Made by a program: the position numbers and the translations under genes
Assembly: GCF_001613425.1 (NCBI RefSeq)
Contig: NZ_BDCI01000042.1
Coordinates: 169,731 to 233,730 of the forward strand
Origin: Nocardia vulneris
GTDB taxonomy: Bacteria; Actinomycetota; Actinomycetes; Mycobacteriales; Mycobacteriaceae
Direction: 5' to 3'
Length of the DNA: 64,000 nucleotides
Notes under the pieces: model-generated
What the model saw: only the letters and a program-made list of their open reading frames with translations
What the model was told of the DNA's origin: nothing
Database searches by the model: none
Shown: piece by piece, positions 17,250-26,000 of the stretch
How the letters are laid out: each line of letters starts with the position of its first letter
How positions within the stretch are numbered: position 1 is the first letter of the stretch

Positions 17250-20075
17250 ATGAAGGTCGACTTCAAGCAATTCGAAGGCACGTTGCCGTACAGCTCGCAG
17301 CTGTACGGCGTGTATCAGCCACTGCTCGGGTGGAAGTCGAAACGACTGCAACGCCGATTCCAGGCCGCGCTGAGTTCGGTGGGTGAGGGCGCACTGATCC
17401 AAGCGGCCGCGGGCATCGTGCCGGTGGTGCGGCCGGATCCCGGACCTCACGTGAGCGGCGACGGTCCGGATGACCCTGCCGCACTGGCGAACCCGCTCAT
17501 AGTGAGCTTGGGCGCGGCCGCACCGGCCACCGCGACCAATGCCGCCGACGCGCTGGACAGTGTCTTCGCCAGTGTCCTGCGCGAACAGCTGAAGCCGTAC
17601 GGCCGCAACGAGATCACCAAGTGGCGCCCGTTGTTCACACCCGAGCAGCTGCAGAAGACCCTCGACATCGCGACAAAGCGGGTCACCAGTGCACACCTGA
17701 CCGCGGTGCGCGCACTCGACCGGGTGACGCCCGCCGATGCGGCCGTCGACGACGCGCTGCTGCTCAACAAGCTCAATCGCGAATCCGTGGTGGCCGGCTC
17801 GGTGCACGCGCTGAACCAGCAGGATCAGGTGGGCACGCTGAGCCAGTTGTTCTTCGCCGACCCTGACCAGAAAGTCGCGCCGACCGACGTCGGCGGCCTG
17901 CTCGATCCGCTGAACACCCTGGACCCGACACACGGTGGGCTGAGCCAGGTCTCGCTGTCGCCGATCGGCACCGTCCATCTGTTCCGGCAGTACTTCTTCG
18001 AATTCGCGTCGTTCCTGGGTACCCCGGTCCAGCACGTATGGCTCAGTCCCGGCGGCACCGTCGAGTTGATCGAGGTGTCCACCCGAAAGACCACGGTGGA
18101 CAAGCTCACCGAAATCGCCCTGGAGCAGATCCAGAAGACCGACACCTCGACCATGACGCAGGAGGAACTGTCCGATGCGGTGCGCGAGGAGAACCAGCAG
18201 AACTCCAAACTGGGTTACGGCGCGACCGCCTCGGCGAGCGGCGGCGTCGGTTCGGTGTTCACCGCGCAGGGCAGCACCAGCCTGAACTTCGAGCTCGACA
18301 CGTCGCTGAAGCAGGCAAAAGAGCAGACGCACAAGCAGACCCGGCAACAGACCCAGTCCGCGTCCAGCCAGATCAAGAGCAACTTCAAGTCGACGCTGCG
18401 GGTGGTCACCGAGACCACGGACACCAGCAGCAAACGGTACGTGCTGCAGAACACGACCGACCGGCTGGTGAACTACGAACTGCGCCGCAAGATGCGCCAA
18501 GTCGGCGTCCAGCTACAGGATCTGGGCACGCAGCTGTGCTGGCAGACCTATGTCGACGACCCCGGCGCCGAACTCGGCGTCGCGAAACTCGTCCACATCG
18601 CCGAACCGCCGGACCTCGGCCGGGTGCAACCGCCACAACTGATTCCGGTGCCCGAGCCCGAGGTGAAGGATGCGCCGGTGTCGCTGAACATCGAGTGGTT
18701 CTTCGAGGATCGCAAGTACGGTTTCGTGGGCATCGGCGGCAAACTCCAGCTGGTACCGCCCCGCTCGGGCTACCTGTTCGACCGGGCCGAGGTGGTGGTG
18801 ACCTCGGGCGAGCACTGGGCGTGGGGCTATCAGATCGGCGACTCCCAAGAAGTCGACGACGGCGCGAGCGGCAAAGAGAAAAGCGTCACGTCGATCATCG
18901 TCGGGGTGACCACGGCGCCAGGCGGTTTGGAGACCGACGAGCATCCGAAATTCACCCTGCAGGTGACGCCGATCTGGCGACCGTCGAAGAAGCTGATCAA
19001 AGACATCGCGACGAAGAACGAGGCGAAGATCGCCGAGGTGGACGCGGAGAAGACCCGCCTGGCCCAGGAGGCCTACATCACCGCGGCGCGGGATCGAGTG
19101 AAGGCGGCCAGCAGCATCGCGCCCCGCCCGTATGCCGAACTGCGGGAAGAAGAGCGAATCGTGGTGTTCCGCAACCTCATTCGCCAGCTCACCAAAGAGG
19201 TGGGCCTCGACGGGGAGAAGCCGCAGGTGCGCCACGTGGTGGCGGAACTGATCCAGGCGATGTTCGACACCGACTCGATGCTGTACTTCGTCGCCCCCGA
19301 GTGGTGGATTCCACGGGTACGCCAGCGCAAGATCTTCAACTGGACCGTCGCCGAACAATCGCCGCAGAACATCGGATTGGACGGAGCCTTCCCCGATTTC
19401 GACAAGAAACAGACGGTGTCCTGGGGCGGAGCCAACGCCCATCGCCCCGACAACTACTACATCACCGAGGATTCCACGCCCGCGCGGCTCGGCAGCTCAC
19501 TGGGCTGGGTGCTGCAGCTCGACGGCGACAACTCCCGCAACGCATTCCTCAACGCGCCGTGGGTGAAAGCCGTGGTGCCGGTGCGCCCCGGCAAGGAACT
19601 CGCCGCGGTGAACTGGTTGCAGCGCAACGCGGTCGAAGGCACCGACGGGCTCGACGATCTGTATCAGGCGGGCAGTGCGGCCGCGGCGAAGCAGGTGCTC
19701 GACAGCCTGAAAGCGTATGCGTGGCCTGCGGGCAGCCCGCAGCGCCAGCGCTACGACACCATCACGGCCGCCGAACTCACCATCCGCGACGCGATCGCCT
19801 ATCTGGCGATCCGGATCAACGCGAAATATCAGACCTCGCTGCAAAAGGTGAAGGACCCGGGCGACCCGACGGTCAGCTATCTGCCGACCGACAAGGTCTA
19901 CGAAACCGGATTCGACCATCTGCAGGGCGGTTTCGAGGCCGCGGGCAGCAAACCCTTCGCGGTGTTCGACGAGTGGATCGAAGTGATGCCGACGGACCAG
20001 ATCGTCGCGGTCGAGGTCAAGTACGACCCCAGGACCGGCCAGCAGCTGCCGCCCGGTCCGTTCCCAGCGGTCTGA
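17250..20075 (+). CDS. Unrecognised large protein (941 aa) with helical/coiled central region; second gene of unknown cassette
   Basis: I do not recognise this family. GGGAGG sits six bases before ATG 17250. No signal peptide, membrane span or nucleotide-binding motif is visible. Residues about 270-420 hold a Gln/Lys/Thr-rich segment (LDTSLKQAKEQTHKQTRQQ and following) flanked by short beta-like pieces, then NTTDRLVNYELRRKMRQVG and LGTQLCWQTYVDDPG, which look like conserved structural motifs. A second charged helix lies near residues 575-620 (KNEAKIAEVDAEKTRLAQE). The C-terminal third is mixed alpha/beta. A cytoplasmic or non-classically exported structural protein is possible; no function is assigned. 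The gene is convergent with fadE. Confidence 0.7.
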   Translation: MKVDFKQFEGTLPYSSQLYGVYQPLLGWKSKRLQRRFQAALSSVGEGALIQAAAGIVPVVRPDPGPHVSGDGPDDPAALANPLIVSLGAAAPATATNAADALDSVFASVLREQLKPYGRNEITKWRPLFTPEQLQKTLDIATKRVTSAHLTAVRALDRVTPADAAVDDALLLNKLNRESVVAGSVHALNQQDQVGTLSQLFFADPDQKVAPTDVGGLLDPLNTLDPTHGGLSQVSLSPIGTVHLFRQYFFEFASFLGTPVQHVWLSPGGTVELIEVSTRKTTVDKLTEIALEQIQKTDTSTMTQEELSDAVREENQQNSKLGYGATASASGGVGSVFTAQGSTSLNFELDTSLKQAKEQTHKQTRQQTQSASSQIKSNFKSTLRVVTETTDTSSKRYVLQNTTDRLVNYELRRKMRQVGVQLQDLGTQLCWQTYVDDPGAELGVAKLVHIAEPPDLGRVQPPQLIPVPEPEVKDAPVSLNIEWFFEDRKYGFVGIGGKLQLVPPRSGYLFDRAEVVVTSGEHWAWGYQIGDSQEVDDGASGKEKSVTSIIVGVTTAPGGLETDEHPKFTLQVTPIWRPSKKLIKDIATKNEAKIAEVDAEKTRLAQEAYITAARDRVKAASSIAPRPYAELREEERIVVFRNLIRQLTKEVGLDGEKPQVRHVVAELIQAMFDTDSMLYFVAPEWWIPRVRQRKIFNWTVAEQSPQNIGLDGAFPDFDKKQTVSWGGANAHRPDNYYITEDSTPARLGSSLGWVLQLDGDNSRNAFLNAPWVKAVVPVRPGKELAAVNWLQRNAVEGTDGLDDLYQAGSAAAAKQVLDSLKAYAWPAGSPQRQRYDTITAAELTIRDAIAYLAIRINAKYQTSLQKVKDPGDPTVSYLPTDKVYETGFDHLQGGFEAAGSKPFAVFDEWIEVMPTDQIVAVEVKYDPRTGQQLPPGPFPAV

Positions 20076-20087
20076 AAAAGCCTGGGG

Positions 20088-21233
20088 TCAGGACAGTTTC
20101 AGGGAACGACCGATGATCTCCTTCATGATCTCGGTGGTGCCGCCGTAGATGGTCTGGACGCGAGCGTCCATGTACGCCTTGGCGATCGGGTATTCCTTCA
20201 TGTAGCCGTAGCCGCCGTGCAGCTGCAGGCAGCGGTCGATGAGCTCGACCTGCTCCTCGGTGCTCCACCACTTGGCCATCGCGGCGTCCTCGACGGAAAG
20301 CCTTCCGGCATTGAGGTCTTCGATGAAACGGTCGACCAGCACGCGCACCGCGGTGGTCTTGGTGGCCAGCTCGGCGAGCACGAAGCGGGTGTTCTGGAAG
20401 GTGCCGATCGGCTTGCCGAACGCCTTGCGGTCGCGCACGTACTGACAGGTCATGTCCAGGCAGGATTCCATCGCGGCGGCCGCCATGACGGCGATGGACA
20501 GCCGCTCCTGCGGCAGGTTCTGCATCAGGTGGATGAAGCCCGCGCCCTCCTGCCCGAGCAGGTTGGCGGCGGGCACCCGGACATCGGTGAAACTGAGTTC
20601 GGCGGTGTCCTGCGCCTTGAGGCCGAGCTTGTCCAGGTTGCGGCCGCGCTCGAAGCCGGGCATGTCGCGCTCCACCACCAGCAGGCTGAAACCCATCGCG
20701 CCCTTGTCGGGATCGGTCTGCGCGACCACGATGACGATATCGGAGTTGATGCCGTTGGTGATGAACGTCTTGGCACCGTTGAGCACCCAGTCGTCGCCGT
20801 CGCGGACCGCGCGGGTCTTGATGCCCTGCAGGTCCGAGCCGGTGCCCGGCTCGGTCATCGCGATCGCGGTGATGATCTCGCCTGCGCAGAAGCCGGGCAG
20901 CCAGCGCTGCTTCTGCTCGTCGTTGGCCAGTTCCAGCAGGTAGGGCGCGATCACGTCGTTGTGCAGGGCGAAACCGAGCCCGGAGTACTGACCGCGCACC
21001 GACTCCTCGGCGACGATGGCGTTGTAGCGGAAGTCCTTGACCCCGCCGCCGCCGTACTCCTCGGGCATGGCCATGCCGAGGAAGCCCTGCTTGCCGGCCT
21101 CCAGCCAGACCGACCGGTCGACGATCCCCTGCTCTTCCCACTGCGCGTGGTTCGGTGCGACGTGCTGATCGAGAAACTTGCGGAACGACTCCCGGAACAG
21201 CTCGTGCTCGGGTTCGAACAGTGTGCGCTCCAC
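20088..21233 (-). CDS. Acyl-CoA dehydrogenase (FadE type)
   Basis: FAD-dependent dehydrogenase of fatty or branched acyl-CoA beta-oxidation, 381 residues, the usual length. The N-terminal helical domain (FRKFLDQHVAPNHAQWEEQG), the FAD/substrate-binding motif ITAIAMTEPGTGSDLQGI (about 115-135), the RKAFGKPIG motif (about 250) and the C-terminal IYGGTTEIMKEII are all present. Glycine in YGGT replaces the glutamate of medium-chain enzymes, as in long-chain and isovaleryl-type members. The gene stands alone and meets the unknown cassette tail to tail, 12 bp apart. Substrate not assignable. Confidence 0.95.
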   Translation of the reverse strand: MERTLFEPEHELFRESFRKFLDQHVAPNHAQWEEQGIVDRSVWLEAGKQGFLGMAMPEEYGGGGVKDFRYNAIVAEESVRGQYSGLGFALHNDVIAPYLLELANDEQKQRWLPGFCAGEIITAIAMTEPGTGSDLQGIKTRAVRDGDDWVLNGAKTFITNGINSDIVIVVAQTDPDKGAMGFSLLVVERDMPGFERGRNLDKLGLKAQDTAELSFTDVRVPAANLLGQEGAGFIHLMQNLPQERLSIAVMAAAAMESCLDMTCQYVRDRKAFGKPIGTFQNTRFVLAELATKTTAVRVLVDRFIEDLNAGRLSVEDAAMAKWWSTEEQVELIDRCLQLHGGYGYMKEYPIAKAYMDARVQTIYGGTTEIMKEIIGRSLKLS

Positions 21234-21477
21234 ACCAACCTCCTAGTGACCACAGCGGCCGGACCACACCGACCCGTCGTTCTGACCTACGGTACCCGGA
21301 ACCAGAATCGCTGTTCACTTCTGGGGCAGAATTGTTGCCCGACCAGGCATGGCGCGCCAGGCGCCGGAAGAAGACAGAGATTCGCCGCAAACCGCGGTGT
21401 CCTGGCCCACACAATTGCGACGCGGTGTTAACCCGCAGTCCAACTCCCGGTGAACACCGCCGTGCGACCGTTGGGCA

Positions 21478-23466
21478 ATGGCGGCGACCCTCATCGCGAC
21501 GGCACCGACCGGTTCCGTTGCCTCCTCCCCCGATCCGGTGGACCAGCCTCCGGCGCGCCCGGTCGAACGACTCGGACTCGCCGTGCTGCTGCTCGGCACC
21601 GCGATCGCCTACCTGTGGCACCTCACGGTCAACGGTATGGCGAACAACTTCTACGCCGGCGCCACCTGGGCCGGCTCCCGGAATTGGCAGTCGCTGCTGT
21701 TCGGGTCGCTGGACCCGGGCAACTTCATCACGGTCGACAAACCACCGGTGTCGCAGTGGATCATGGGCCTGTCCGGACAGCTCTTCGGCTTCAGCAGCGC
21801 GAGCATGCTGGTGCCGCAGGCGCTGATGGCGGTGGGCGCGGTCGCGCTGCTCTACGGCGCGGTCACCCGCGCCACCGGCAGCCGCGGCGCGGGACTGCTC
21901 GCCGGTGCGATCCTGGCGGCAACTCCGGTGGCGGCCATGATGTTTCGGTTCAACCACCCCGACGCGGTGATGGTGCTGCTGATGACGGCGGCCGCATACT
22001 GCACGATCCGCGCCGCCGCCCACGCGCGCGGCCGCTGGCTCGTGCTGGCCGGTGTCGCACTGGGATTCGCGTTCCTGTCGAAGATGCTCGAAGGGCTCAT
22101 GGTGTCGCCCGCGCTCGCGGTGAGCTATCTGCTCGTCGCGCCGACCTCGCTGCGGAACCGGTTGTGGCACTTGGCCGGTGGCGCAGTCGCACTGGTCGTC
22201 TCGGCAGGCTGGTACGTGCTGCTCACCGTGCTGTGGCCCGCATCCTCGCGGCCCTACCTGGCGGGCTCGACGGACAACACGTTCATGAACACGGTGCTCG
22301 GCTACAACGGCTTCGGCCGCTTCCTCGGCGACACCGCGCCGAGCGGCAGTATCGCCCTGCCCGACGGATATCAGGCGCCGGCCGGGCTGCTGCAAAGCTT
22401 CAACGATTTCGGCGAGCCCGGCGCGGGCAGGCTGTTCGCGGGCGAGAGCGGATTCGAGATCTCCTGGCTGATTCCGGCCGCGCTGCTGGCGTTCGCGCTG
22501 GTCATCGCATCCCGATGGGGCAGCCCGCGCACCGATCCGGTACGCGGCGCGGCGCTCACGTTCGGGCTGTGGCTGGTCACGATGGGCGGGGCGTTCAGCG
22601 TGATGGGCGCGATCGAGCACTCGTACTACACGCTGGCGCTCGCGCCCGCCACGGCCGGAATCGTGGCCGTCGGCGTACACGAGCTGTGGCGCCGGCGCGA
22701 CGAGGCGTTCGGCCGGCTCGGCACGGCCGCCCTCGTCGCCGCCATGGGCGGCTGGGCTTTCGTTGTGCTGCAACGCAATTCCGAATGGTTGCCGTGGGTG
22801 CGGTGGACCGTCGCCGGGGCGAGCGCACTGGCCGTGCTCGGCTTGCTCGGCACCGCGATACCGGCGACCGCCGGATGGCAGACGGCCCGCACGCGCGGCA
22901 CGGCGGTGCTCGTGATCGTCGGAGTGCTTGCCGGACTGGGTGGTTCGACCGCTTACGCGGCGGCGACCCTGCCGCAGGAGCATACGGGTCGCAGTCCCGT
23001 CGTCGGTCCCGCCAAACCCGTGGAGACCGGGATCGCGGCGCTCATCCGGCGCCAGACCCAGAACTTCGCCGACGGCGGCGCGTTCACCAACCCGCAGATC
23101 GTCTCACTGCTGACGAGTTCGACCACCACCTGGTCGGCTGCGGTGGACCGCGGATCCGTCGCCGCCGCACTCGAATTGGCCAGTCGCACACCGGTGATCG
23201 CCATCGGCGGGTTCGCCGAAGCGGACCCGGTCCCGACCCTCGAACAGTTCCAGGGCTACGTGCGCGACCACCGACTCGGCTACTACCTGGTACAGGAAAT
23301 GCAACTACCCGCGTCCTGGCGCACCGGCGGCCAAGCCCCCACCACGCCCACACCCCCCTGGCAGGTAACCGGCAAACCCGAAATCGCCGACTGGGTCTCC
23401 CACCACTTCCCCGCCACCCATATCGGCAACATCGCGGTCTACGACCTGACCGCCCACCCCAACTAG
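21478..23466 (+). CDS. GT39-like (ArnT/PMT-type) membrane glycosyltransferase
   Basis: Polytopic membrane protein (662 residues, about 11-12 hydrophobic segments) of the polyprenyl-phosphate-sugar-using GT-C class. The first luminal loop has the family pattern NNFYAGATWAGSRNWQ, then DPGNFITVDKPPVSQWIMGL; HPDAVMVLLM and the cytosolic LSKMLEG stretch also match the actinobacterial GT39 group. The C-terminal soluble domain (about 500-662) is probably extracytoplasmic. It would transfer a sugar from a lipid carrier to a cell-envelope acceptor. The start chosen is ATG 21478, with no strong ribosome site seen. It stands as a single gene. Confidence 0.87.
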   Translation: MAATLIATAPTGSVASSPDPVDQPPARPVERLGLAVLLLGTAIAYLWHLTVNGMANNFYAGATWAGSRNWQSLLFGSLDPGNFITVDKPPVSQWIMGLSGQLFGFSSASMLVPQALMAVGAVALLYGAVTRATGSRGAGLLAGAILAATPVAAMMFRFNHPDAVMVLLMTAAAYCTIRAAAHARGRWLVLAGVALGFAFLSKMLEGLMVSPALAVSYLLVAPTSLRNRLWHLAGGAVALVVSAGWYVLLTVLWPASSRPYLAGSTDNTFMNTVLGYNGFGRFLGDTAPSGSIALPDGYQAPAGLLQSFNDFGEPGAGRLFAGESGFEISWLIPAALLAFALVIASRWGSPRTDPVRGAALTFGLWLVTMGGAFSVMGAIEHSYYTLALAPATAGIVAVGVHELWRRRDEAFGRLGTAALVAAMGGWAFVVLQRNSEWLPWVRWTVAGASALAVLGLLGTAIPATAGWQTARTRGTAVLVIVGVLAGLGGSTAYAAATLPQEHTGRSPVVGPAKPVETGIAALIRRQTQNFADGGAFTNPQIVSLLTSSTTTWSAAVDRGSVAAALELASRTPVIAIGGFAEADPVPTLEQFQGYVRDHRLGYYLVQEMQLPASWRTGGQAPTTPTPPWQVTGKPEIADWVSHHFPATHIGNIAVYDLTAHPN

Positions 23467-23926
23467 CCCACCCACAACCTGCGAAGCCCGCAACCGCCTG
23501 CCCGCACAACGGCAAAACCGCCCAGGCAGACACCTTCTCCACCGAAGACGTCGTCGCAGCGACGCACCACTCGAAGCAACCGCAGAGCGCTCGCGGACGC
23601 GAAAGGTCAACGGCCGCCCAGCCCAATGGCGACACCGACTAACCCGCAGCTCAACTGCGGGCGCAGTCGCAGCGGCGAAGCGGCCGTGCACCAAATCAGC
23701 GGCGTAGCGAACCCGGACGGCGGCGGCGACACGGAAGAATCCACCGCAGCGGCGAATCAATCACCGCCCCGGCTCGCCGGACCAGCCGCGGCTCAACGGG
23801 GACCGATCGCTAATGAGTTCAACGACGGAGCGAGCACGACCGCGGCTCAACAGGGACCGATCGCGGATGAGTTCAACGACGGAGCGAGCACGGCCGCGGC
23901 TCAGCAGGACCGGTCGCGGATGGGGC
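23467..23926. other. Intergenic region, no supported gene
   Basis: A 460-bp stretch between the glycosyltransferase stop and the convergent acyltransferase stop. The first 320 bp show nothing clear; the rest is the 54-bp tandem repeat. An ORF at 23626-24033 covers the repeat but overlaps the acyltransferase gene, has Arg/Gly-rich low-complexity sequence and lacks a ribosome site. Confidence 0.5.
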
Positions 23927-23939
23927 TCAGAGGCGGAGC
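23788..23939. repeat. 54-bp tandem repeat (two full units plus a degenerate third)
   Basis: Unit 1 (23788-23841) and unit 2 (23842-23895) differ at only a few positions; unit 3 begins at 23896 with GCGGCTCAGCAGG and decays into the end of the acyltransferase gene. The period is a multiple of three and the plus strand would read AAQxGPIAxEFNDGASTx twice. The downstream acyltransferase stop at 23927 lies in the third unit, so that gene's C terminus may have been altered by it. Confidence 0.85.
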
Positions 23940-24826
23940 CAGTCGCGGAGGCGACCGGTCAGGTGGCGGCCGGAGTCTCGGGCACGCTCGGCGAAGAGGA
24001 ACTCGAGTTCTCCCTCGAGGGCTTTACGGGTGACGTCGCGCAATTCCTTTGCGGCCGTGGTGTGGTCGGGGGCGTCACGCCAGGGGGCCGGGTCGATGGG
24101 GGTGCCTGCGGAGAAGTAGAAACGTTCGGGGCGGGGCAGGACGGTGGGGCCGAGGCCGCGCAGCAGGGGCGGGGTCAGGTCGGGGTGGAGGCCGAGGGCC
24201 TGCACGGTCCAGCGCAGGGGGCGCAGCACCGGATGGTCGCCGTCGACCACGATGTCGTAGGCGTCGTCCACTCCGATCATCGCGACCGGCACGATCGGGG
24301 CGCCCGCCTCGATCGCCATGCGGGCGAATCCGCTGCGGCCCTCCCATTTGAGGACGTACTTCTCGTTCTTGCGGCGCACCGCTTCTCGCCCGCCGCCGGG
24401 GAACACGATCACGGCGTCACCGCGCTGCAGCATGGCGAGGCAGTTGCCGCGGGTGCCGCGGACCGCGCCGTAGCGGTGCAGGAAATGCCGCAGCCCTGGG
24501 ACGGAGATGAGCACATTCTCGGCGAGACCACGGATCAGCCTGCCGCGGCGGCGCAACACCTCGGGCAGCAGCAGCGGAGCGTCGATTCCGCCCATCAGGT
24601 TGTGATTGCCGACCAGCAGCACGGGACCTTCGGTCGGAATGTTGTCCAGGCCGTAGAACCGCGGGCTGGTCCACGCGCGCAGCGGTGCGAGCAGCGCCTC
24701 GATCACCCGTACGTCGGTGTCGGACAGCGACACGTGCAACGGCGCCCCGTCGCTCAGCGTCTGCTGCTCGAGTACGTCCGAGTGCCGATCCCCGTGACCG
24801 GCCGACCCCGCGCGGTCGTGCGACAT
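23927..24826 (-). CDS. Lysophospholipid/diacylglycerol acyltransferase-like protein (DGAT2/MGAT-like LPLAT)
   Basis: A 299-residue acyl-CoA-dependent acyltransferase. Block I is LLVGNHNLMGGIDAPLLLPE (His with a downstream Asp) and the FPGGGREAVRR block is that of the MGAT/DGAT2-like subgroup rather than classical PlsC. A later GAPIVPVAMIGVDD strand fits the same fold. ATG 24826 (MSHDRAGSAG) is set by an AGGAGG site; the longer open frame upstream is not used. No membrane anchor is obvious at the N terminus. A role in triacylglycerol or phospholipid acylation is likely from family knowledge. Confidence 0.85.
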   Translation of the reverse strand: MSHDRAGSAGHGDRHSDVLEQQTLSDGAPLHVSLSDTDVRVIEALLAPLRAWTSPRFYGLDNIPTEGPVLLVGNHNLMGGIDAPLLLPEVLRRRGRLIRGLAENVLISVPGLRHFLHRYGAVRGTRGNCLAMLQRGDAVIVFPGGGREAVRRKNEKYVLKWEGRSGFARMAIEAGAPIVPVAMIGVDDAYDIVVDGDHPVLRPLRWTVQALGLHPDLTPPLLRGLGPTVLPRPERFYFSAGTPIDPAPWRDAPDHTTAAKELRDVTRKALEGELEFLFAERARDSGRHLTGRLRDWLRL

Positions 24827-25255
24827 AGCACCCTCCTGATGTCGTTGCGACCGACGATATCGTAACGAAAACCACTGTGTCGCATCACATGTGAGCCCCG
24901 ACACAGTCTGGACGGTCTGCCGAGCACCTCGACGGCCCGCCGCACGAGCCACCCTGTGCCACGCGGATACACGCGCAACGCCGTGACGTCGCACTGGGCG
25001 AACAGGTTTCAGTGAGAGACCGAGGCAGGACCACGTCCGCCTACGGGCAACGATGTGAGCGAGTTAACGCTCGCCGAGGTACGCCCAGGATGGACCATCC
25101 GAAGCTTCGAGCTGAACGCCCGTCCGCGACATCCACGGTATCCCGACATCTACCGCGCTACCTCCGCTACCCCATATTCGAGTCCTGCTCAGTCGACCCA
25201 GCCCACCACACCGGCTGCGGATGGGGCGCAAACCGATGAGCCGTATTGGTCAGCC
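24827..25255. other. Intergenic region upstream of the repeat island
   Basis: No gene with a ribosome site and protein-like composition. It probably contains the acyltransferase promoter near 24830-24900. The last 50 bp resemble, in degraded form, the left flank of the 209-bp repeat units that follow. Confidence 0.4.
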
Positions 25256-25787
25256 GATCACCAGGTAATGGTGGCGACAGCCTCTCGACCGATGCCGCCA
25301 CCATTACCTGGTGATCACCCGACCAGCTCAAACCCGGCGCGTCGACGTGCGTGTCACGAGCCTCCGTCGGCAGACTCCCCCGCAAGCCACGTCGCGCGCG
25401 GAAGTCCACCTTCGGCCCGCTGCCGAATGCGATCCGCGCCGCGCAGCGGCGGTGTCGGTCACTCGATCAGGAGGAACTGGTGGCGGAGGCCTCTCGACCG
25501 ATGCCGCCACCAGTTCCTCGTGATCACCCGACCAGCTCAAACCCGGCGCGTCGACGTGCGTGTCGCAAGCGTCCGTCGGCGGACTTCCGTGCAAGGCACG
25601 TCGCGCGCGGATGTCCACCTTCGGGCCGCTGCTGGACGGGGTCCGCGCCGCGCAGCGGCGGTGTCGGTCACTCGATCAGGAGGAACTGGTGGCGGAGGCC
25701 TCTCGACCGATGCCGCCACCAGTTCCTCGTGATCACCCGACCAGCTCAAACCCCGCGTGTCGACGTGCGTGTCACGAGCGTCCGTCG
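25256..25787. repeat. 209-bp direct repeats, each with a long hairpin (three hairpin copies)
   Basis: Hairpins start at 25256, 25465 and 25674, exactly 209 bp apart, and the sequence between them is also repeated with few changes. Hairpin 1 has perfect 21-bp arms (25256-25276 and 25296-25316). Hairpins 2 and 3 have 22-bp arms with one mismatch (25465-25486/25504-25525 and 25674-25695/25713-25734). All share the loop core CCTCTCGACCGAT. The period is not a multiple of three, so the repeats are unlikely to be coding. Between copy 1 and copies 2-3 three stem base pairs changed on both sides. Confidence 0.95.
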
Positions 25788-25985
25788 GCAGACTCCCGCG
25801 CAAAGGCACGCTCGCAGACCCCCGCGCAAGGCACGTTCCGCAGACCCCCGCGCAAAGCACGCTCGCACACTCCCGCGCAAAGCACGCTCGCACACTCCCG
25901 CGCAAAGCACGCTCGCACACTCCCGCGCAAGGCACGCTCGCACACTCCCCCGCAGGGCACACTCCCAGACTCCCCCGCAAAGCAG
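25788..25985. repeat. 25-bp tandem array (about eight units)
   Basis: Units begin near 25788, 25814, 25840, 25865, 25890, 25915, 25940 and 25966, with consensus GCACACTCCCGCGCAAAGCA then CGCTC. The central copies are nearly identical. The first units read GCAGACTCCCGCGCAAAGGC, the same wording as an internal part of the 209-bp unit (for example 25371-25395), so the array appears to have expanded from the end of the last 209-bp copy. There are no spacers, so it is not a CRISPR array. Confidence 0.93.
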
Positions 25986-26000
25986 TTCGCGGTGCGGACC

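Noticed and set aside
20017..22983. Very long antisense open frame (988 codons)
   Set aside because: It runs through fadE and the opposite-strand glycosyltransferase in the wrong frame, is Arg/Gly/His-rich and has no ribosome site; it is a shadow of high-GC codon bias.
23626..24033. 135-residue ORF covering the 54-bp repeats
   Set aside because: No ribosome site, low-complexity composition, and overlap with the confidently called acyltransferase gene.
25788..25985. 25-bp repeats as a CRISPR array
   Set aside because: The units are directly adjacent with no unique spacers, and no cas gene is in the window.
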